The translations under genes were made by a program, and so were the position numbers. This document shows, in pieces, positions 1 to 12,000 of a stretch of DNA of 64,000 bases (position 1 is its first letter; the number at the start of each line of letters is the position of its first letter). Under the pieces are notes generated by a model, which worked only from the letters and a program-made list of their open reading frames with translations, had not been told where the DNA came from and ran no database searches. Location: assembly GCA_018105865.1 (NCBI GenBank), contig CM030868.1, positions 10,901,745 through 10,965,744 of the forward strand, written 5' to 3'. This stretch comes from Metaphire vulgaris (taxonomy: Eukaryota; Annelida; Clitellata; Crassiclitellata; Megascolecidae).

Positions 1-19
1 CGGATGAATGACTTGGATG

Positions 20-208
20 CAGTGTTTATTCTAGCCCCCTTGACATTGGGGGGGGGGAATTTTGAGATGTTTTGGAGGACAAGGTTTGAGTTTCCACACG
101 TTTGGGGAGGGAGAATTTCCATTTCCCCGGCCAACATGTAAAAAAAATTGGAGGGTAATTTTCAAACTTTGGGGGGGATCCCCCTAAGAAGGCCTAGAAT
201 AAACACTG
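20..208. mobile_element. hAT-like MITE, CAGTGTTTATTCTAG family, copy 1
   Basis: The ends are inverted: CAGTGTTTATTCTAG on the left and CTAGAATAAACACTG on the right. A perfect 8-bp target duplication CTTGGATG lies at 12-19 and 209-216. The inside is G-rich with no coding frame. An 8-bp duplication with CAG/CTG ends fits a non-autonomous hAT element; the superfamily is inferred. Related copies are at 4194-4384, 56860-57045 and, as a half copy, about 8352-8446. Confidence 0.85.
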
Positions 209-216
209 CTTGGATG

Positions 217-1036
217 ATCGTATTACACTTCTTCCGCCACTGACCTTTTCCTCCTCCTCCTCCTCCTCCTCTGACGTCATTGACTTGGTGTACAATGGCG
301 TCGACGGTAGCATCGAACACGCCCCCTTCGGCGGTTCCTATCGCTAGAAGGACAACGATCCTCTCGATAAGGAACCTCTCCCTGATATCTGCCTTCCAGA
401 CGCTGTTGGCGACCATTGCAGCTGAAAGCAGAACAATGATTGTTCTACGTCTTAAGTAACCTAATAAAGAAGGCAAGAAAGCGCAGCCCTGAACGCCGAA
501 CTCGTTTTGAATTCGATGTAATATTATGGACCTATCGGCCCCAGTGGGATTGTAGAACGATATCTGTGAAATATTGAACGCTAAGCATGCTCGGAGAACT
601 ACTTAGTATCTACAAAGTTTATCGATCATGGAAAAGCTGGATTCCTCTGTAGTCTGCAGCTGAAGAAGAATCGGATATTTTAATATTCAATTTATAAAAT
701 GCTGTTATCTAGAATTCATTCATCTGTGAGTGTGAGTTGGTCTTAATGCTTATTTGCGGATGCAAGGAAGGGTTTGAGTATGCACATTTGTCAATAAAAC
801 CGAAGAGGAAACATTTCTTTTCAATATTTAGCAGCACAAGTGACGCTAAAATATAGGCTAAGTATCTATCATGGGTAAGATGGTCCCTTTGTTGATAGTT
901 CCTCTTTGGCAAAGAGGAATTTTCAATTACTCGAAATACACCTGAAAGTATAAAAGTTTCCTTCACGATTCTTGCTTTTTCTTCCGATTCCCTTCAACTG
1001 CTACTATTATATACACTATTTCTATCACCACGATCA
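217..1036. other. Gene-free stretch
   Basis: No exon-like frame with splice sites or recognisable domain was seen on either strand. It holds a short CCT run near 248-270 and otherwise AT-rich unique sequence. Confidence 0.5.
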
Positions 1037-1059
1037 TTGCTACCACTACCAACTACTAT

Positions 1060-1132
1060 TACTGATGCTGCTGCTATTACTACTACTGCTGCTACAACAA
1101 CTACTACTACTACTATTACTACTACTACCGGA

Positions 1133-1220
<88 letters not shown>
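1060..1220. repeat. ACT/CTG trinucleotide microsatellite
   Basis: An imperfect then pure ACT repeat (pure from about 1133 to 1219). Long poly-Leu, poly-Thr and poly-Ser frames across it are artefacts of the triplet repeat. Confidence 0.95.
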
Positions 1221-2306
1221 GGGCTTTTTGAATTTAGTATCATTGGCAGTTTTAGGCCATTGGCCCATTGTATATGCTTCATTATAATAATTTTAATAAA
1301 CATCTCCAAAAGGTGGTGTACGTAAGAACAAGTTTGTTTGCAATGCAAGCCTGCTTAACCATGTACCAGTCCCCAGTTGTTATTTTTTCAATAAATTTAG
1401 TGGTATTACTTCTACTAATATTACTACTAATGCAATAATAATAATAATAATAATAATATTAATATTAATAATATAATTAACATGGGGGTTCTTTAAGGAT
1501 TTCGTGGTTTGGACGAGCAGTGCCAAGCATCTCAAAAACTTTCAAAGCATTGGATTAGATTTCGATTTATACTAACCGTAGTTATGAAAGTTGGTTAAGA
1601 CAGGCCGTGCGTACTTTTTTAAAGCGAAAATTAACCAAATAACAAGCATGCAAAGTATTAGTTACGGCTTACAGACTTAGAGCGTCGAAAAAAATTAGCA
1701 ACGACAAACGAACTCTGCGTTTTACAGATTCATCACGAACGCAGTCACAACGGGACATACCGGTAATTTTTCCGGCAGTTCTAAACTCACGGCCGTGGGA
1801 TACCTGTGGCGAGTACATCTCGTTGCCTCCAAATAATGGCGTCGCGTGTTTCATTATGCAGTATATATCACGCGGTCACAATTATTATTCATATTCCATC
1901 CGATCATAACTCGCTTGAGAGCAATCATTAATTTTCTGTCTTTCTCTCTTTTAATAACTTATTCTTTGAATTCAGTGCATTCACATCAGCAGCTGCTATC
2001 AATATTCACTGCGGTAGCAGTGGTGATTATTATTCTCTCTTCCTCGAAAGCGAACATTCATCTATTATTGAAGCGCCTTCGAGTTTTGTTGGCCGTTAAT
2101 CTAACTGAAGGACAATGGACAACCTAACGCCTTCGAGACCATCCCTGCTGGTCTGCGTATTAATTGTTTTATAACGACTACGATAATTTTGTTTAAAAAT
2201 TTACATGCTCTTTGATAAATTTCAATGCCCACTGATCACTAGCATCAGTTAGACGTTGAGAAAATGTTGGTATGTGTCTTACAAGGCGCTATAGAAATCC
2301 ACGAGA

Positions 2307-2342
<36 letters not shown>

Positions 2343-4193
2343 TGCATCATACGATAAACCAGTGCTTTTGTGACGGTACGAGCTGGTACGGCGTATGCCT
2401 ACAGTAAAACCTTAAAATTCTCACGTCATTGCGTTCACAGATTGAATATTTTACGCATTTGACTGTATCTTTTGCTGTCTCTCTTTCAATTGATTTTGGT
2501 ACATTTTATTTTTAAACATGGACCAAACGTGGCCATTTCGGTTTCTATTAGCCTAAGATGGCCACACAGAATTATATATGTATAGCTTCTTAATGTTTGT
2601 GTTTAGTTAATGCTGTTTTCATTGGACGTTACGCTATTGTCACTTACCAATCGTTGCTAAGCAACACAATTCAATAATGGGCGGAACTTGAGAAAAACGA
2701 CGCAATTTTATTAACTGTCTGGCTGTACACTGCTCTCTATAGCTTACTGTATGTACAGTTTTCCAACTTCATGCGAGTGCATGTCCCCTCATGTTTTCCA
2801 CTCCATCCCTTCATCGTTCCTTCCCTTCGACCTCCCTCACAGACATCATTGCACGACCTAATTCAGATATCCGATTATTTCCATCACCTCATGCCTTCCA
2901 TCTCCTCCTTTCTCCACCCTGTCCCCTCTCCCTCCTCCCTTCTCCGTAGCATACATACATGTACCGGTACATAGCATTATATATATATAATGTGTATAAA
3001 GTCACGCAATGAAGCACGCTACTATCCTCAGGAGTATCTTCACAGTCATTCCCTCTCACGAAAACCGCCACATGAACTAGCTATCAAACAGGAATCCATT
3101 GCGATACATCTTCATAACATGAGTCCGAAGAAAGGACTATGCAACGGACCAAGACTGATTGTGGAAGATTGCCCCCAAAATTTCTAACCACAAAAATAAA
3201 TCCTATCAGTACACAACCGAGACAAAGTGGCTACGATCGCAAGATTCTGAAAAGTACAATTTTAGGATTTTTAGTTTTCTGTTTGTTTTTGAATTCTAAA
3301 AACGAAAAAATCAACTTCAATGTGTTGTTTTCAGCAGGACAAACACAGATGATGTGGCAAGAGTATAGAGAAGGGTTTATGGGTGCTGACATGCCAGGCA
3401 TTAGAACCTAATAATTATCTAAAAACCTTTAAATAAACCCAAAGCCTAAATTTGCTCTTTCTAAAAAAAACTAGATTTTCCAGCCCTCATAGAAATCAGT
3501 GATGACATAATCGAGTTTACTCACGACTTGATTACGAATTCTTCAAAATGCCGAATAAATTTTGTTTTTTCTTGAAGCCGATACGGGTTGAACAATATTG
3601 GCGAATCTCAGATAGGCCTATCTTTGTCGAGTTCCAAGACTTTGGCAAGTAACTCAGTAACTAGATTTGCGTAGAGGTTTCTAAATGTAGCTTATATATA
3701 TCGTTCGCTTAGAGCCTGCATTGTGCTAATCCTGACCGTAACTCTGCATTTGGCCCACGCAAGACAAAATATTATCGGGTCGAATTTTTCCTAAGGGGAA
3801 CAACTCCCGTCGCACATAGCGCACATACTCGACAGAATACTTCGCCAATTAAGTATACGAACAGGCACTGTTGCCTTTTTCCCGTCACAAGATACAAACC
3901 GTTATAAATCCCAGGGAAGAAGACGCAAGCACAACTTCCGACTGCAGGCGAAATATTAGGCTTCGGTTGCTTTTAATAACAGTCGACCGCTGCATCCAAT
4001 GAGTCGACATCATCCATCGACTTCAACAGTATGCGACCGCATGCACGGCTGATGGAAGCTGCAACACATCGCGTTCTGCGAGAAAGTCGGACCACTCAAC
4101 GTTTATGAAATATCTATTGGGAGCTGATCGGGATACAAATGGATGCTTAATATAGGATTACCGGTGGTAATTATTTCAAATGGGAATTGGTTG
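1221..4193. other. Gene-free stretch with minor repeats
   Basis: I see no supported gene. There is an AAT run near 1434-1460. A GGCGCTATAGAAAT motif followed by an ACTT tail lies near 2287-2341; this GCGCTATA plus tetramer tail recurs in the window and looks like the 3' end of a retroposon. The remainder is AT-rich and unassigned. Confidence 0.5.
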
Positions 4194-4384
4194 CAGTGTT
4201 TTATCCAGACTCCAGGCCTTGGGGGTGGAAATTAAAGCCTTTGGGGAGAGGGGGAATTGACTTGGCTGGAGGGGAAGACACACAGTTCAATGCGAAATTC
4301 GTGTAAGTGCTGGGATTTTTTTTCGGGGGATGTTGAGGCTTGGGGCGGGAAATCTACCCCCTAACAGGGCTGTTTAAAACACTG
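4194..4384. mobile_element. hAT-like MITE, CAGTGTTTATTCTAG family, copy 2
   Basis: The left end is CAGTGTTTTATCCAGAC and the right end is TTTAAAACACTG. A perfect 8-bp duplication ATTGGTTG flanks it at 4186-4193 and 4385-4392. The G-rich non-coding core resembles the copy at 20-208. Confidence 0.85.
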
Positions 4385-4616
4385 ATTGGTTGGCTTCATT
4401 GAGAGTAATACTTGCAGACGAGTTTTCTGCTGAAATTCGATTTCTTATATTAAAAATCGTTTTTGGTTGATCCAGTTTTGAGAGAAGCAAACAAACTTTT
4501 TAAAAAATCAGCTTTATAATTAAATTAAATTCAGTTCAGTTCAATTAATGATCACTGCTACATGGGATTTTGCAACAATAATTAAATGGCTATGAAATCA
4601 ACAGTAAGACTGAATA

Positions 4617-4687
<71 letters not shown>

Positions 4688-4996
4688 TTTGTTATAATTA
4701 TATAATGTATATTGTTTTATTTTTATTTATCGTATTATTAAATTTATTATAGGTAGGCTAAGTTAATGTAGGCCTAATCTATTAAAAAAATTGATATGGC
4801 ACTGCATCCATTTCTACTCAGAGGCGCTTCCGGCTTCATATATTATTTATTAATATTATTATTCATATTATTATTCATGTTATTATTCATATTATTATTC
4901 ATATTATTCATATTCATATTCATATTATTCATATTATTCTTATTCTTATTCTTATTCTTATTCTTATTCTTATTCTTATTCTTCTTCTTCTTCTTC

Positions 4997-5036
<40 letters not shown>
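4617..5036. repeat. TTA and TTATTC microsatellite cluster
   Basis: A pure TTA repeat at about 4617-4685 is followed after 150 bp by ATATTATTC, CTTATT, CTT and TTA runs at about 4838-5036. The Leu/Phe-rich frame across it is a repeat artefact. Confidence 0.95.
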
Positions 5037-5286
5037 AGTTTCTTAAATGCGCTATTTACAACAAGTATGTCAGCATGCATTATAGAGGTCAACTTTAGTT
5101 CAAGAGTTTTAGCATTGCAATATTTTAAAATAATGCTAAAAAACCCCAACTGCATCGGGTTGAAGCAAATAGGGTGTCCTGTCCTGTTGAGTTGAGTCTA
5201 CTAGGCGCATCAGAGTATGGCGATCGACCGAGTGGTAACAGTGTTGTGGAGAGGCTGTGTCCAACAGAAACAAATCTGCTCTTTAA

Positions 5287-5360
5287 CCCCTTAACCGGGC
5301 GCGACGGCTCATAGCCATCCAGTTTACATTGAGTTACAGATTTATTCCCCAGTTAAGGGG
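5287..5360. mobile_element. Tiny piggyBac-like MITE, copy 1
   Basis: This 74-bp element starts CCCCTTAACCGGG and ends CCCAGTTAAGGGG. TTAA lies directly on both sides (5283-5286 and 5361-5364). TTAA duplication is the hallmark of piggyBac transposition, so the class is inferred. A core with TTTACATTGAGTTACAG is shared with the copy at 32110-32181. Confidence 0.75.
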
Positions 5361-5436
5361 TTAATGCTCTTCGTACGAAGCGTCTCTGCATAAACCTTCG
5401 CCCAGTATTCAGACCACGACGATCGAACGAGTCGTC

Positions 5437-5464
5437 TGTCTGTCTGTCTGTCTGTTTGTCTGAC

Positions 5465-5523
<59 letters not shown>

Positions 5524-5524
5524 T
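5437..5524. repeat. CTGT tetranucleotide microsatellite
   Basis: A nearly pure CTGT repeat. Arg/Gln/Thr/Asp-rich frames here are artefacts. GC-rich sequence without a supported gene follows to about 5800. Confidence 0.95.
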
Positions 5525-6062
5525 TCTCTCTTTGCGTCCTTGTGTAATAACTCGTTCCTGTGCGGTCGTGCCTTCGTCCGAATGACCAATAATTTCATGC
5601 CGTCCGCCTCTTGCCGAGACGCATTCCAAACGGCGAAGGAAGGAAGGAAGGCGGGCGAGCGAGCGTGCGGGAGACGGACGGGGGAGGTGGGAGCGGGGCG
5701 GAGAGGAGAGGAGAGGGTACGTGGCCGCAAGGGTCCCGGACGGTCGGGTCTGCAACGGGATTGAATATTCTAGCGAAGGAACGGGGCTTGGCGTTAAGTG
5801 GACGGCCGAAATAGACGCAATTACGCCGTGGCTGTAGTATCGGCGAGACGTAAACCAGTTTTGACGTTAATAGAGAGGAAACGATCCGCCGGATTATCTC
5901 CCGTATAATTTTACGAATCCTGCACAAATTCCCCCGCACACACAGGATTTCACAGAAATCGACAAGAGATGGACAGAATAAATGTCAGCAAGCATGCAAC
6001 ATGGAGAAGATTGAATTCAAGACGTTAAAGTTCCTCAACACACTCGAGTTTGGTGGTGTTAC

Positions 6063-6321
6063 CAGAGGTGTCCAGGGATTTGGTTAACCCATGGGTTGGG
6101 TTGGATTGGGTTCGGTCAGACTTTTCCATATTTGTGGTGAGTTGGGTTGGGTTGGGTCAGAAAATAAGTCATTGTTTAAGAAGTTGTAATGTAGGCCTAT
6201 TACAGTGGGTTGGGTTGGGTCAAGTAAACCTATTATCGGCATGGGTTGCGTTGGGTTGGGTTGGAGATTTGATGGGTTGGGTTGGATTGGGTTCTAAAAA
6301 ATGGACCCATGGACATCTCTG
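6063..6321. mobile_element. hAT-like MITE with TTGGG core, copy 1
   Basis: Ends CAGAGGTGTCC and GGACATCTCTG are inverted. Flanks GGTGTTAC (6055-6062) and GGTGCTAC (6322-6329) form an 8-bp duplication with one mismatch. The core is a run of GGGTTGGGTT/GGATT units. A second copy in opposite orientation lies at about 59911-60153. Confidence 0.75.
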
Positions 6322-6537
6322 GGTGCTACAAGTTGTCATTTTTCCAGAGTGGATCGGCAGTTCACAGCTTGAGGTTCGAGCCCATCCCAGATCTAACGGC
6401 AAGTCCGCCCTGTTCCTGTTAGCATCGAAGGAAACAAATTTAATTTACCACCACAAAATATAAATTCTGAATATGTACAAATACATTTACCGTACATAGA
6501 AATAGTATAAAAAAACCTAGAGACACTATGAATAATA

Positions 6538-6830
<293 letters not shown>

Positions 6831-7321
6831 CCCTAATAATAATACAACTACCACTACTCTACGACTACTACTGGTCTGTAAGTAAGAATTATTACCATGA
6901 TGCTGTATGAATAAATGATGGATATTGTGTCTAATTTAAAATTCATAAAAATTCAAGGGGTCGTTCCTCACATGAACGGTCATTGTTCGGAGTGCATGTA
7001 TTCGTGGCGGCATGTCATACATTATGAGGGCCTCAACTGGTGATAGCGTCGCGATCGCATAGGCGGAATAAGCGTCTACAGTATAAGGAACCTAATAAAC
7101 CTTCGAACGGCGTTGAAGGACCATCGATCAGGACGAATGGAATTATTCCGACGTCCGACGATATGGCCAAACGAGACCAATTTTCGATTCTGTCCCGATC
7201 CGCAACCGGTGAAATGGAGTCGTAGCGCATCAAATAGAAGGAGACGATGACAAGTTGTTCTCCCAGAAATGCATCCGAGCTTCTCTCAGCGACTAATACT
7301 ATATCGTCATTGGCAGTGGGC

Positions 7322-7620
7322 CAGTGGCGTAGCCAGGATTTCCGGAAGGGGGGTTTTGGTTTTGACTTTTGACCGTAACCAACTACTTTAGAAAAATCTT
7401 GACAAAAGGTCATCCTATGTAGGCTATCTATCCTATGTCTTTCCTTCTAAAATTTGTCCTTTCAGATGCTGACAAGCAAAAAAATTCGTCACGCCTATGG
7501 CGCTTAAAACATTTTGGTCAGCAGCCCCAAGGGGGGGCTTGACCCTCAAAACCGCGTTCGAAAATTAAAAATGCATGGAAACATCAAAAAAATTTTCGTC
7601 GGCGCCCAAGGAGGCAGGGG
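7322..7620. mobile_element. Truncated hAT-like MITE, CAGTGGCGTAGCC family
   Basis: It begins CAGTGGCGTAGCCAGG and continues with the TTTTGACC and ATTAAAAATGCATGGAAA motifs seen in the intact copies at 29048-29326 and 37342-37685. No matching right end is visible. GC-rich sequence of unknown kind follows to about 7800. Confidence 0.6.
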
Positions 7621-8351
7621 CGTCTATCCCCCCTTTTTTCATTGGAGCAAGTTCCCCCCCAAACCTGACATAGGCGTTCTGGGACCGCGGAGGCGGGGGG
7701 CGCGAAGCGCCCCCGCAGGCGCCGAAGGCGCTCGGGGTGATTGCGGGAGGGGCGGCTTAAGGCCCTCCCGCCACGGGGGTCCGATGGTATAACCCCCGGA
7801 AAAATTTTGAAGTTGCAGATGCTCGTAGGTGAGTTTTAATGGAGTTTTGGCACACAATTCACAATTGAGCACCTGATACATCATGATTTTTATCTTAGAC
7901 CATGTAATTTTTTTGCTTATTTTCTTAATATCAGTCCATGATGATGGGATGATGGTGGAAAAAAGTGTTGACGAAACATATTACAACTTGCAATTATGTG
8001 AGATTTTCGCCAACAAACAGAGAAAAGTACAATACATGCTAATGGCCTAATGCTATTTTGGCTACTTCTGTCTGAGCTGTCTCTGTCCACTACGCACCAC
8101 AAGTAGGCTATTTGGAGTCACTGCAATGTTAAACGACTAAGAGCGGTGCGAAGCTTGTTTGAGCATAACGCAAAGTTATCAATAATGTCTTGAACCGACA
8201 GGCTGTCAACCAGTGATATTTCAGTTCTAAAAATAATTGTTAATTTTAATTTTCATTCTTATTTTAGGCCTTAATTTCATTTCTATTTCAGTTATACTTC
8301 AGAAAATAATTCCTATTTCAGTTCTAATTTCAGTTCTAAAATAATTTCAGT

Positions 8352-8446
8352 TCTAGCCCCCCCCCCAAACGTGTGGAAACTCAAACCTTGTCCCCCCAAA
8401 CATTTCAAAATCACCCCCAATGTCAAGGGGGCTAGAATAAACACTG
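8352..8446. mobile_element. Half copy of the CAGTGTTTATTCTAG MITE
   Basis: The right end CTAGAATAAACACTG and adjoining C-rich core match the copies at 20-208 and 56860-57045. The other half is missing, so this is a truncated copy in reverse orientation. Confidence 0.65.
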
Positions 8447-8718
8447 TCATTATGTATTTCTGTTATGTTGCTGATTTTGTAATAAATAAATACAAATTAT
8501 TATTATTACCTAATAATATTAGCGCTAAAGCATTTGATCGACTTACTTACTTACCTATCGACAGCACGCGCACAGTCAGTCAGTCACAAGTTGTTTATTT
8601 TGGTCATATGATGTCAGTTGAAAATGTTGACGAATAAAATAGGAGTTTTGCGCTGAAAATTGCTTTTTATTTAAACAAAATCTGAAGGAAAATTCTGATT
8701 TATAAAGGCAAATATACG

Positions 8719-9035
8719 ATGCCCTCGTTATGGTCAGCGTTGCTGATCCTCTGGTCCTTCTGGATCTCTACGAGCCAGGTGGAAGGACTCCGGGGAGACT
8801 ACCCCTTCAGGAACATCTCCCTGGGATGGGAGGCCCGCGTCGAGGACCTGATCGACCGACTGACCCTTAGGGAGATGGTCGACCAGATGGCCAACGGGGG
8901 CCCCAACGCCGCCCCGGCGATCGCCAGGCTGGGGATAAAGCCGTACAATTTCAACACGGAGTGTCTAAGAGGAGTCGTTAAGCCCAACAAGGCCACGGCT
9001 TTCCCGCAGTCTGTTGGTCTTGCGGCTACTTTCAG
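8719..9035 (+). CDS. GH3 gene exon 1 (start, signal peptide)
   Basis: ATG at 8719 is followed by about 22 hydrophobic residues and a small-residue cleavage zone. The exon ends ..ATTTTCAG before GTCTAA and leaves two bases (phase 2). It encodes the conserved YNFNTECLRG and FPQSVGLAATF segments. Confidence 0.85.
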
Positions 9036-12000
9036 GTCTAAACCTCACTTTTTCATTTATATTTGGGTAGAAGTGTCGTTGTAGGCAGAGAAGACAGTAA
9101 TGGCAACTAGTGTAAACGTTTATTGAAATAAATGTAAGTACTGTTGGATACTAGATTGCTCTTGTAGAGCTATTAGACTGTAGATAAAGTATTGTAGCAG
9201 TTACACAGTGACTGAATGAGGCATTTATGTACTATACAGTATACACTCAAGTTTTTTACTTATAGATGTAAAGACAAACAAACCTACAGTACTAGAGCAG
9301 TGCTTCCCAAGCCCCTAAGTTTAGCCGACTGGTGGAAAATGCTTCTATCTTGCCAGGTGCTGGTGCCATTACAAACATTTTTGCCTTTAATATGACTTTA
9401 AATATGTTACAAAATATATGCATGTTTTGCAAATTCTCTGGTTCTATATGTATGGAATTAATGCAAATGTTAGCAAAACAACACCCAAACGAGAAAATAT
9501 CTTAAAACTTCTAACTTTTTTTACCTCTTTTTTTATCAAATTTCTTGGCTCATGCCATGGACCAACACTTTGGGAAGCACTGTAGTAGAAGACAAGAGGG
9601 CAGAGAATGAGGTTACACAGCAAGACCATAATGGGAATGAATGGATGGGTGGAACATAGTGGTTCTCACACAGGGCAGATCCTACTGAACCATTTTAAGC
9701 ATTATTATTATCATCATCATCATCACCACCACCACCACCATCGTCATCATCATCATCGCCACATAGTTTACGAATTCATTATAATATGCAATTGTGTAAT
9801 GAGCTGCCATTTAATGCCTAGACATTTCTTGAGCTTTGTTGATTTGGTATGGCCACTGCGCTAAGGTAAAAATCTGTGCGCTAGGCACTGGAAATCTGCG
9901 TGCCAGTGCACGATTGCACAGCTTAGAGGGAACCTTGCCGCTACCTTAATTATTGAGGGGCCCGGGCCCGTAAGGATTGACGCCCATTTTTAGTGCCCAG
10001 TTATCGATGACACCTTTCTTAGTGTGGCATTGTTTGACCGCCGCTGATTGCAGCCTGGTTGTTTGTTTTGGATACAGCCCGGATTTGGTCCGAACGATGG
10101 CCGAGGTCATCAGCACAGAGGCCCGGGGCATCAACAACGACGCAAAATCCCGGGGAGATTATTCCCAACAGAAGGGAATCAGTTGTTTCTCTCCATGCAT
10201 CAACATTCTTAGGCATCCACTGTGGGGTCGAACGCAGGTCAGTATTGTATTGTACTGTACTGTATTGTATTGTGTTGTATACTGGACTATTTATATAGTG
10301 CCAGGGCTTTTTTTGTAAAAAAAAATATTTTCCGAAACGCAATGGTCAGAAGACAATTGTCAACATGACGTAGGCTAGCGGCCAAACTGTTACTATAATG
10401 ATTATTATCAATAAAACATTAAATTCAAACATAGAAAATTTAGAACTATATCAATTCTCTATTTTCTATTTATGAATTTAATGTTGCAAAAATACCAGTC
10501 TTCATATTTTCCGGAACGCCGTTCATATTTTCCAGAACGCCGTTCCGCCTCGTTCCGGCACAAAAAAGCCCTGTATAGTGCCGTAAACATAGCATAACCA
10601 AAAATAAGGGCGCTTTAGAAGGGGGTATGGCTCTCTTAAAAGATGGCTTTTCAGTCTGTTTTTGAAGATGGGCCGAGCTTTGATCCTCCTTATTTCAGGT
10701 GGGATGGTATTCCACTGGAGTGGTCAGTGCACGAATTGCAGCTTTCTTTTTGAGCAGGGGTGTGACCAAGCTTTTGTTACAAGGGGGCGATTATAAATTT
10801 CATCAATATGAGGAGGGCTGCATGCTTTTCTTGCCTTTTGTACATTGCTTTCAATATTAGTGATAATAATTTTGGTCACGTAACGGTAGTAGCTGGTAAG
10901 AGGTGCAAAAGAACATCAGTTTAAGGTAATTTACTATTTTACTAAATTAGGCACATGAACTAAAAGTCTTGCTCATGACTCAATATTGTATGCATAAATT
11001 AATAGGACCAGTAAAATTTATTTAGAAAGATTCCTGTGGGCCGCCAATTAGCAGCTGGCGGGCTGCAGGTTGGCCACACCTGTTTTTGAGGATCATAAAT
11101 TCATGAAACAGTTTAAATCATTGCGTTCACCTTCCACTGTTTTGGTGGTGTATTGGGCACAAAAATACTTTGTCCCACTGGGATGGATGGCATGGAGGCA
11201 CATTAGTGCAAGGATAGTATGTAAAGAAAGCTTCATTTTCGTTTTTAGAGTATTAATGGGAAATTTAGGTAATATTTTCATTGTTTGGCTAAAAGGCTAT
11301 TGAGGGTTAATATTCATCCATTTTTAAGCACCCAACATTTATACATGGTGATAGACAGATATTTACTGGTACCCTTAACCGTTATTGCATCACTGCATAA
11401 TTTCAAGAAATTTGATTTTTAATTATGTGACGCCATTTTCTCCTGAGAAATTTATGGTTATGATTGGCCGTGCGGTTTAACAGGAAGTCTATGGTGAAGA
11501 TCCTTTCCTGACGGGCGCTTTGGCCGCCGCATATGTCGAGGGATTGCAGGGAAATCACCCGCGATACGTTCGCGCAAATGCCGGGTGCAAACATTTTGCC
11601 GTTCACTCAGGACCGGAAAACATTCCAACCTCCAGATTTGGGTTCAATTCTGTGGTAAGATTTTGATTTACTGTGCACGGTTTAAATTACTTTCAGTCTT
11701 ATAATTAAATAATTTTGTTACTTATATTTATTCATATTTGCAATATTTACGTCCAATAATTTAAGTCTATACATAAAGTTGTTATTTTGCGATGCCTTCT
11801 GATGTGTCCCTGAGTCTTGAAAGTTCGGAAGGAGTGCCATAGAGTCATAATATAGCAAGTGTGCTTATGTTTGGATGGAGTGGATTTCGTAAGGTGGACC
11901 AGAGTTTTGTTTCTCAAATAACGAGGCGCTCTTTTGGGCCATACATTTATGTTACATTGTTTTTAAATTGCCTTTGTTTCAGGTTTCAGAGCGTGATTTT

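Noticed and set aside
972..1325. Long poly-Leu, poly-Thr and poly-Ser frames here and at 4796-5098, 6528-6836 and 49110-49436
   Set aside because: They are readings of trinucleotide microsatellites in different frames, with no splice context or domain.
2287..2341. Direct repeats that could suggest a CRISPR array (also the tetramer runs at 51893 and 53938)
   Set aside because: They are uninterrupted simple repeats with no spacers, in a eukaryotic genome.
2771..3411. Several short plus-strand frames near 2.8-3.4 kb
   Set aside because: No start context, splice sites, codon bias or domain; composition is like the surrounding non-coding DNA.
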